Assembly: GCA_905397405.1 (NCBI GenBank)
Contig: CAJPVJ010000099.1
Location: 1 to 40,685, forward strand
Source: Oppiella nova
Taxonomy: Eukaryota; Arthropoda; Arachnida; Sarcoptiformes; Oppiidae
Direction of reading: 5' to 3'
Length of the DNA stretch: 40,685 nucleotides
Below the pieces are notes generated by a model. The model ran no database searches. It saw only the letters and a list, made by a program, of their open reading frames with translations, and was not told the origin of the DNA. A program made the translations under genes and the position numbers. This document shows, piece by piece, positions 33,630 to 40,685 of the stretch; position 1 is the first letter of the stretch; each line of letters begins with the position of its first letter.

Positions 33630-34605
33630 TTAAGCCGGTGTCAACTGTAGGATCAATTGATTGCCGTTTAGTTGCTTAAGAAACGCCTTAATCCATTCAA
33701 TAGGTTTCTTCCAATGCTTGATCCCATAGTAGGCCATCACTAACAGCAACATTGCTCCACCGGAACAAAAAACCCAGGCACATTTCGTACCTGCTCCGAT
33801 GATTAACAAGGACCAGCCCACCCCATGTGGCACCCCCGCACACCTGGTCTCCATGAAATCCACCTGCACTGACCACCCCTTCCCGTACTTCCATAGAGTG
33901 CAGTAATACTCGCAGTTATTGATCTACATTCACGGCACATATGCAAACAATTTGATTATAAATATAATAATTTTTGATACATTTTTAAATGTCGCAATGT
34001 GAGAGGTACATTATATTTTGCTTTCATATGACTCTCCTGTATTGTTTAGCGTGTTGAAGTCATATTATAAGCAGAGTATAATAACTAGTTAATAATGTGT
34101 ATAATACGACCCTTACATTGAACTGATACTCCACTTCCTTGTCCTTCATTGCCCGCAATTCTCGAAACACATCATCCAATGGCCGTGCTGTCACTCCCTC
34201 TTTTGTGGCTTTTTTTTCTTGATTATTCACCCTGCACAAGTCAAGACGATTCACCACTTTCTTTACGGTCTTTATCACCTTTTTCTTCGTCTTTTTGCCG
34301 TTCACATCCACCTCCACCTCCTCCTCGACCTTTTCCTCGACCTCCTCCTCCCTCTCGAGGATATCTAGTAATGGTTCGTATCTCAAGTATCCGATAATTT
34401 TCGACAACTTCTTTTCACTGGTCACGTGATAGCACCAGACATTGCCATCTTTGGTGATCTCGTAAAGCACCCAATGCTTGAAACAATACGGCCTCTGGAT
34501 TTCGATGAGATCTCCCGGTGCGACCTTTTTGTAAATCTCATCATAAGTTATAAATGAGCCCACGTTTGGCCCGTATTTATCACTCGTTGATAGACTCGAC
34601 CCCAT
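33630..34605 (-). CDS. LRAT/PLAAT-like acyltransferase with charged loop insert (260 aa)
   Basis: Exon 1 (34117-34605) starts MGSSLSTSDKYGPNVGSFIT and keeps GDLIEIQ, FKHWVLYE with His44, WCYHVT with His60, CRVNNQEKKA. Between DIL and LDLCRVNN (about residues 84-120) sits an added stretch, first acidic (EREEEVEEKVEEEVEVD), then basic (KKTKKKVIKTVKKVV). The sister genes have only 6-12 residues there. The donor GTAAGG follows EVEYQFN in phase 0; the intron is 193 nt. Exon 2 (33630-33923) reads INNCEYYCTLWKYGKGWSVQ with Cys167, two membrane stretches (WSLLIIGAGTKCAWVF; GGAMLLLVMAYYGI) and a Leu/Gln-rich tail. All catalytic residues are present, so it is probably active. The two charged halves could pair as a helical hairpin. 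Confidence 0.88.
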
Positions 34606-35872
34606 AGTCCTCGCGCACTACCGTCCCCTTCGCAGGCTTACCACAAACTGACAGCGTTTGCAATAACTACATTGTAATTTATAATCATAAATTGGCACCG
34701 GTACGTGTTTATGTTTTTGTTTTGTTAATGAAATCCCCTTCTCAAACATACCACTCCACTCCGCATACATTAATATGAATGTCATACCTATCCAACAAAC
34801 ATGATCTCATATTACGAGTTGTTTTCTTAACAGTTAGTTTTAAATGGGATGGCATTTCATAGGAAAAGTCATCGAAACCACGTCAATGGTATATAGGAAT
34901 CAATTTAAAGCAGACACTAATATTTTGCCCTTATTTGGTATGTGATGTATACCAATAATAACCTTGCATATTAATTGAGTAGTGATTTTAGTAATTTTTT
35001 GCTATGGTATCAAATATTATATTTTGCTAAATACTCTAGTTACTAGAACTTAAAATATTGTAATTTGTCAACACTAATTTACATGTTTAATTGATTATAT
35101 AATATAAACTTTATTTTTACTGTTGGCAAACTTAAATTATATTTAATATACTGAATTATAAAAACAAAATATTTTTAAATGACCATGGTTTGTAAATTTT
35201 ATAAACTAATTTCTAAATCTGTCTTTCATAATATTTCTTGAGATTGTTGCACATTGATACTGTAAGAGTTTTTTGTAACCCATTAAAAAATTTATTTTGG
35301 CATTTATTGATTAATAATTGTGACCGTAAATTATTAATTTTTGCCAGACTCAGACCCAATATTACTTTATAGAATTGCAGCAATTTATTTTATAATTTTT
35401 GAATGAAAATTATACCAGATTTTTACGATTAGTCAAGGTATCTATTTCAAAAATATATTATAGATAATTAATTTTTGTCCAAAAGTTACAATTAATTTAT
35501 AACAAGTTTATGTCTTGATTGAAGTGTTTAAGTCTGGAAATAATTTATAATATATGAGACATTCCTTTGCATTTCACTTCATTTGTATTATAATATGTAT
35601 TATACTTTAGGGAAATTTAGATAACATTTGTATTTTATTTTGTTTGATTTGTTTTATGAATTACAGTATTATTTTGTTTTATATTTATAAATAAACATTT
35701 AATTTAATTTTAAGTAAATAACTTATTAAATTTTTCATAATTATCTAAATAAATTATTGTATCTAGAAAATAATATTAACATACTAATTTTAATTGTTAA
35801 GGTTGTTTTATAACTTAATAATAATTTTGAAAAATAAATAAAATTAATTATGATTTAATATTATTCAAATTA
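34606..35872. other. AT-rich spacer, partly duplicated
   Basis: The first 200 bp would hold the promoter of the gene at 33630-34605. From about 35540 the sequence repeats the block at 32240-32560. No gene seen. Confidence 0.5.
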
Positions 35873-36517
35873 GATTGTAATACAGTGTAAACTTATCTAC
35901 TAAATTTATAACAATATAAATCTATTTAAACAAATTGTTGTATTTTATTATATTACAGAATTATCATTTGACATATAAAAGTATTTTATACAAAAAGTAT
36001 AACAAAATTAATTTTTAAAAATATAAAAATAAAAATCACTTAAATCATACCATATATTCCAAAATACAATATTATTTACATTGTAATCTTACCATGGACA
36101 TATCTGTCTAATCAAATCACTTGTAATCTCATCAATGGGTCCACCTAATTGTGCCATAATTAACCTTGCTCTAAACAAACTTACATTTTCGGGACTAGAA
36201 ACAATTTACTTAATATACGCTAGTAATGAGCACATTAGGGTCATTGCCAGTATAATAACGGTAACTTTATTACCAAGCAAACCTCCAAACGCGAACACGT
36301 GCCCACACCTATTATGCTGGCCATTACTTTAAGCTCGGTCATATAAACTTGTTGGGACCACCCGATGCCATATTTTCATGACGTGCAGTAATATTCGCAG
36401 TTTCTTAGCTATATTCACAACCAATACAATAAATATACTAGCTAATTATTTTTATTAATATAAATATAAGTTTTAGTTTATTAAAATATTCACTAATAAA
36501 CTTAGCAATGTGAACTT
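35873..36517. repeat. Segmental duplication, copy 2 (partner 29690-30344)
   Basis: It is nearly identical to the partner at first, with small gaps later. It stops in what was the LRAT intron, where the sequence changes to coiled-coil-gene flank (AATTTAAAAGTAATTTATAA, also at 31595 and 38387). The join shows an illegitimate or repeat-mediated exchange. Confidence 0.85.
36076..36418 (-). pseudogene. Decayed LRAT-like exon 2, no exon 1
   Basis: After GAATATAG it reads LRNCEYYCTS, a stop, then KYGIGWSQQVYMTELKVMA. The nucleophile motif is still perfect, but a stop follows three codons on and more stops and gaps occur later. Exon 1 is absent: the duplication that made this copy ended within the intron. 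Confidence 0.85.
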
Positions 36518-36667
36518 AGATAATATCAGTTGTATATAAATAATTTAAAAGTAATTTATAACCAAAAGTAACACACGGTATATCAGATTACTGTACTATT
36601 ATAATAATTAGGATAAAAATAAAAATAACAAACTGTCACTCATATTTGTAATAATTTATTATTGCAT

Positions 36668-37224
36668 TTAGTTTCGCAGAAAATAACCAAGGACCAGGGC
36701 AATAATAATGAACATCATGGACGTAAACATCATGAAGCGTTTAGTCTCCATTTGCATGGAAATTAGCGCGGTCGATAAAGTGACATGGTCATTATGTTGA
36801 CGCTCGCTTATCTCGGTAATTTTAGTCGTAAACCTATAAATAATAAATCATTACAATAACTGTTAATGAATTAAAAGTTTATAAGGCAACAGGGTTGCTA
36901 AATATTCAACACCAAAATGCATATTAATATAACATGATAATTAACATACTGATTAAAGTTGTCCTGCTGGGATTTCTGATTTGCAAACAACTGATTAAAG
37001 TTATCCTGTTGGGATTTTATCAGATCATTAATAAGCGTCTCCACATTGCGCATACAATCAGCCATTTCCTTCATCCTGGTAATGATAACAAGGGAGTCTT
37101 GTGCGTTTTGCCGCTTGATCATATCCATGACCTTGCGATTTTCATTATCCCATAACTTATTTTGACGTTGCTCATTTTGATTTTCAGCAATCAACGGTGC
37201 TGCTAACGGTATGGACTGGTCCAT
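36668..37224 (-). CDS. Tail-anchored coiled-coil protein (146 aa)
   Basis: Exon 1 (36950-37224) starts MDQSIPLAAPLIAENQNEQR and is a Gln/Asn/Lys-rich helix with a repeat (KSQQDNFNQ preceded by SQQDNFNQLFAN). The donor GTATGT leaves phase 2. A 116-nt intron precedes exon 2 (36668-36833): FTTKITEISERQHNDHVTLS, then TKRFMMFTSMMFIIIALVLG and YFLRN before the stop. The single C-terminal helix with almost no lumenal tail is that of a tail-anchored protein. Compared with its close copy at 38997-39634 it lacks the QTGMTTIIDQCHRREAR block and two codons before the anchor. Intact but of unknown function. Confidence 0.75.
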
Positions 37225-38449
37225 TTTTAATATTATTGTTGCTGATCTACAATTTAATTTAATGTAATTAAATAAACAATCAAATAAAATTTCAAACTGA
37301 TATCAAATTTGATTTAATATGATTATACAATACTGTTTACTAATATGAGTGCCACCCAATCGGGTGTTCAATGTGATACCGATTGCTCCGTTTGTATGAC
37401 ACGATTTAAATACCTTTACATAAATTTATGTGAATTTTGTTTTGCATATTAAATAACACCATTTATACTACAAATTTTATATCAATGTTTTGGCAAACAT
37501 ATACCAAACTTATCAATCATACATTTCCAGTTTGTCACACCATTACCACAATGATCTAAATACTGTGACAATATATGAGCAAGATTGAAATAACTTAATA
37601 AATTTAAAGGAAATTGTTAAATATAATTAAACTGGGGCATTTTGTAAATAAATATTCATGTAAAATATTTTGTATTTTAAAAATGTAGCATATTAAACTA
37701 ATTGTGCAAATTTGCGATATATTCTATGAAATTCTATTGTATATAACAATTAGTTTCATGATATTATTTTTAAAAATCAAATTTCAGTTAAACAAATACT
37801 AAACAAACATTGAAATTATATAAAACTATTTCCAGTGAAGTGGTGGGACTGGTATGTTGTTGGAAAGGGTTACTGAGAATAATTTGCATTCAAAATCATA
37901 ATATGTGTGAATTGCAGTAAAAAACAGTTTTGTTTTATAACGTTAAGACTGTAATTCATAGCACATACACAACACATTCATGAAGTTTTGCAAAATAAAA
38001 CATTTTATAAATACATTCAAACCTAATTTATTAATGTATTGTAAATAGTACATTTATTTTATTTTTGTTAAAACATAAATGATCTTTTAGAATTAATCAC
38101 ATTCATAATAAAAAAATAATAATAAATTAATACAGTACTAGAAATGTAATAAACAAAAAATATGATTTAAAAATAATACAAACAGAGTATATTAGTTGAA
38201 ATTTTATTGTAAAATTTAGGTTTTTAAATTGTAATTGTAATTTGAATTTATTTTTTTACTCATATAAAACTTGATAAATATTCATTAATATACTCGTTAT
38301 CTTTAAATCATTATGCAGCTTTCAAATTATTTCACATTTTTAAAACTATTAGGATAACATAGATATTATTAGATTTATATAAATAATTTAAAAGTAATTT
38401 ATGCCCAAAGTAACATAAACGGTATAAGATTACTATTATAATTAGAATA
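37225..38449. other. AT-rich spacer between the two coiled-coil copies
   Basis: The first 120 bp match 39635-39750 (shared promoter). Then comes the repeat at 37347-37557. From about 37810 (TGTTGGAAAGGGTTACTGAG) it resembles 31900-31930 and on to 31650, the flank of the isolated anchor exon. No gene. Confidence 0.5.
37347..37557. repeat. Direct repeat of about 210 bp (partner 40476-40685)
   Basis: It runs from GAGTGCCACCCAATCGGGTG to TTACCACAATGATCT and matches the partner with about two differences. The paralogous flank near 39787-39803 (ACTGTTTACTAGTAT) continues differently, so the left edge is an insertion point or break. The partner runs off the end of the window. Confidence 0.85.
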
Positions 38450-38951
38450 TCACCCTCGGACATAAAAATTAGAGTGAAATGTAATGTTAAAAATTATAAC
38501 TTATAATAACAATAGGTCTGAAAAATTTATGTCATATTAAAGCCCAGTTATCATACTGTAAACCACAACAAAAATTATTTCATTTGAATTGATTGTCTAT
38601 AAATGATGACTGATAAACAAGTGGTAGTCCTAAACCCCTTTTGCGATTAATGGGAGAACGCATTACAAAAATGTATGTGTTTTAGTGTTTTATCAAAACC
38701 CTTAACACAACACTGTTTGTGTAATGATATTCAATGCAAAGCACTCAAAAATATTTGCAAAAGAGGTTTAGGACTACCACTTGTTTATCAGTCATCATTT
38801 ATAGACAATCAATTCAAATGAACTAATTTTTGTTGTGGTTTACAGTAAGATAACTGGGCTTTAATATGACATAAATTTTTCAGACCTATTGTTATTATAA
38901 GTTATAATTTTTAACATTACATTTCACTCTAATTTTTATGTCCGAGGGTGA
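38450..38951. mobile_element. Tc1/mariner-type foldback MITE, 502 bp, TA target duplication
   Basis: Both ends are TCACCCTCGGACATAAAAAT in inverted orientation. Arms of about 195 bp (38450-38644 and 38757-38951) differ at only about three positions, so the insertion is young. TA flanks both ends (38448-38449, 38952-38953). The paralogous segment near 36613-36620 (AGGATAAAAATAAA) has the empty site. No coding capacity, so it needs a transposase from elsewhere. Confidence 0.93.
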
Positions 38952-38996
38952 TAAAAATAAACTATCAATAAAATTTGTAATAATTTATTATTGCAT

Positions 38997-39634
38997 TTAG
39001 TTTCGCAGAAAATAACCAAGGACCAGGGCAATAATAATGAACATCATGGACGTAAATATTAGCATCATGAAGCGTTTAGTCTCCATTTGCATGGAAATTA
39101 GCGCGGTCAATAAAGTGACATGGTCATTATGTTGACGCTCGCTCATCTGGGTAATCTTAGTCGTAAACCTATAAATAATAATAAATCATTACAATAACTC
39201 TTAATGAATTAAAAGTTTATAACGCATCAGGGTTGCTAAATATTCAACACCAAAATGCATATTAATATAACATGGTAATTAACATACTGATTAAAGTTGT
39301 CCTGCTGGGATTTTTGATTTACAACCAACTGATTAAAGTTATCCAGCTGGGATTTCTGATTTTCAATCAGATCATTAATAACCGCCACTTGTCTAGCTTC
39401 ACGACGATGACACTGGTCAATTATGGTGGTCATGCCAGTCTGCATATTGCGCATGTAATCATTAATTTCCTTCATCCTGGTATTGTTAACAAGGGAGTTT
39501 TGCCGCTTGATCATATCCATGGCCATGCTATTTTCATTATCTCTTAACTTAATTTGACGTTGCTCATTTTGATTTTCAGCAATGGCTTGTGCCACTGCTA
39601 TTAACGGTGCTGCTAACGGTAAGAACTGGGCCAT
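38997..39634 (-). CDS. Tail-anchored coiled-coil protein (172 aa)
   Basis: Exon 1 (39288-39634) starts MAQFLPLAAPLIAVAQAIAE, then a long polar helix with RNMQTGMTTIIDQCHRREAR and two runs of the NQKSQxDNFNQ repeat. The donor GTATGT leaves phase 2. A 119-nt intron with a TTATAG acceptor leads to exon 2 (38997-39168): FTTKITQMSERQHNDHVTLL, MQMETKRFMMLIFTSMMF, the rest of the anchor and YFLRN. It is the fullest member of the family and the best reference for the relics at 28750 and 31694. The foldback element at 38450-38951 lies just 46 bp past its stop and could affect its 3' end. I do not recognise the family; a membrane-tethered oligomer is the plain reading. Confidence 0.78.
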
Positions 39635-40475
39635 TTTTAATATTATTGTTGCTGATCTACAATTTAATTTAATGGAATTAAATAAACAATCAAATAAAAT
39701 TTCAAACTGATATCAAATTTGATTTAATATGATTATACATGTATTATTTTATATATGTGTAATATGATTCTATTATGTACAATACTGTTTACTAGTATAA
39801 CCGTAATGTTAAAACAAATTCGCCACACTGATTTGTTATTCTTTTAAAAATTATATAAAATAAGAAATTATTTTATAATTTTGTGCTCATGTAGGTTCAT
39901 ATTTTAGAATATTTTAGAATTTTAGGATGGTATAATTTTTAAAATAATTTTTTATAAAATACAATGGCACAAAAAATAATAATAAATTATGAGCCTTCCG
40001 GTAAACGTATTTTTACTGTTTTTGATTTAAAATTAGAATAATATTTTTAACTAAATATGATATTTAATATTATATAGTAATCTTTTTTTATTAACTTATT
40101 AGTATTTTGTTTAATTATTCCGAAAAATAAAGTTGTTAATTTACAAATGTGTACTTCATTTAGTTTTAAATTCACAGTAATTACTTTAATAATAAATATT
40201 AAATATGAAAACAAAACAAATAACTAATAAATTGTTAAGAATACTTTTTCAGATTAAAACATAAGTATTATGAAATATAAAAATAATAATTTTTAATTAT
40301 ACAGTATTAATTTTATAATGGTTATAGCATAGCATAATCAGCGTATAAATTAAAATTCTTACCTAATATTATCCGAATACTGATATGAATACTATATCAT
40401 ACAGTATACAGAGCTCCAGTACGTGTCTCTAATAAGACTCATACAAATATATAATTATGAGTAGCCATACAGTAT
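39635..40475. other. AT-rich spacer
   Basis: The first 150 bp are the promoter-side flank shared with 37225-37340. After that I see only AT-rich sequence without a gene. Confidence 0.5.
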
Positions 40476-40685
40476 GAGTGCCACCCATCGGGTGTTCAAT
40501 GTGATACCGATTGCTCCGTTTGTATGACACGATTTAAATACCTTTACATAAATTTATATGAATTTTGTTTTGCATATTAAATAACACCATTTATACTACA
40601 AATTTTATATCAATGTTTTGGCAAACATATACCAAACTTATCAATCATACATTTCCAGTTTGTCACACCATTACCACAATGATCT
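40476..40685. repeat. Direct repeat, partner of 37347-37557, cut by the window end
   Basis: It begins GAGTGCCACCCATCGGGTGT, one base shorter than the partner here, and stays nearly identical to the last base of the window. Its true right end is not visible. Confidence 0.85.

Noticed and set aside
34149-34397. Plus-strand proline/serine-rich frame
   Set aside because: It is the antisense shadow of the Glu/Lys-rich insert in the LRAT gene at 33630-34605.
37347-40685. Long terminal repeats of a retroelement bounding 37347-40685
   Set aside because: The interval holds a coiled-coil gene and a foldback element homologous to other parts of the array, and no polymerase or capsid frames; segmental duplication explains it better.

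Overview
This is about 40.7 kb of very AT-rich animal nuclear DNA. Genes have spliceosomal introns of roughly 60 to 2100 nt, foldback DNA elements are common, and a decayed Tc1/mariner-like transposase and a stray 28S rDNA piece are present. A DEG/ENaC channel, a chemoreceptor-like gene and short CCTAA runs suggest an arthropod, perhaps an acariform mite; that placement is inference.

The main content is a one-sided array of related genes on the minus strand. Two families alternate. The first is LRAT/PLAAT-like (NlpC/P60 fold, thiol acyltransferase/phospholipase type): exon 1 carries the two catalytic histidines, and a phase-0 intron separates it from exon 2, which opens with the nucleophile motif NCEYY and ends in membrane segments. 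The second is an unrecognised coiled-coil protein with a C-terminal membrane anchor, split by a phase-2 intron. LRAT loci that look whole lie at 17844-18641, 21413-22110 and 33630-34605; 29896-30771 has one frame break. Remnants lie at 9836-10691, 12739-12861, 16535-16850, 32774-33124 and 36076-36418. Coiled-coil genes lie at 11586-11929, 36668-37224 and 38997-39634, with fragments near 7733, 28750 and 31694.

At 2452-7582 the two families appear joined. A coiled-coil exon can splice to either of two LRAT-like exons that share the same unusual phases (2 in, 0 out) and so cannot be used in series. Both could feed one terminal exon. All three catalytic positions are replaced in this locus. This dead-enzyme fusion is my best candidate for an undescribed system: membrane-anchored LRAT enzymes, anchored coiled-coil partners and a fused pseudoenzyme.

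On the plus strand, 13777-16059 is one uninterrupted 760-residue frame holding two complete DEG/ENaC channel modules in tandem. At 24514-25308 (minus) is a multi-pass, chemoreceptor-like exon with one frameshift. At 19300-19859 a transposase remnant is interrupted by an intron-like segment containing about 160 bp of 28S rDNA.

Right of about 28.7 kb the array is a patchwork of segmental duplications. A 502-bp foldback element with TA target duplications interrupts one copy while the other keeps the empty site. The remaining DNA is AT-rich spacer with hairpin elements, a 45-bp minisatellite and a GC-rich island near 25.9-26.1 kb.
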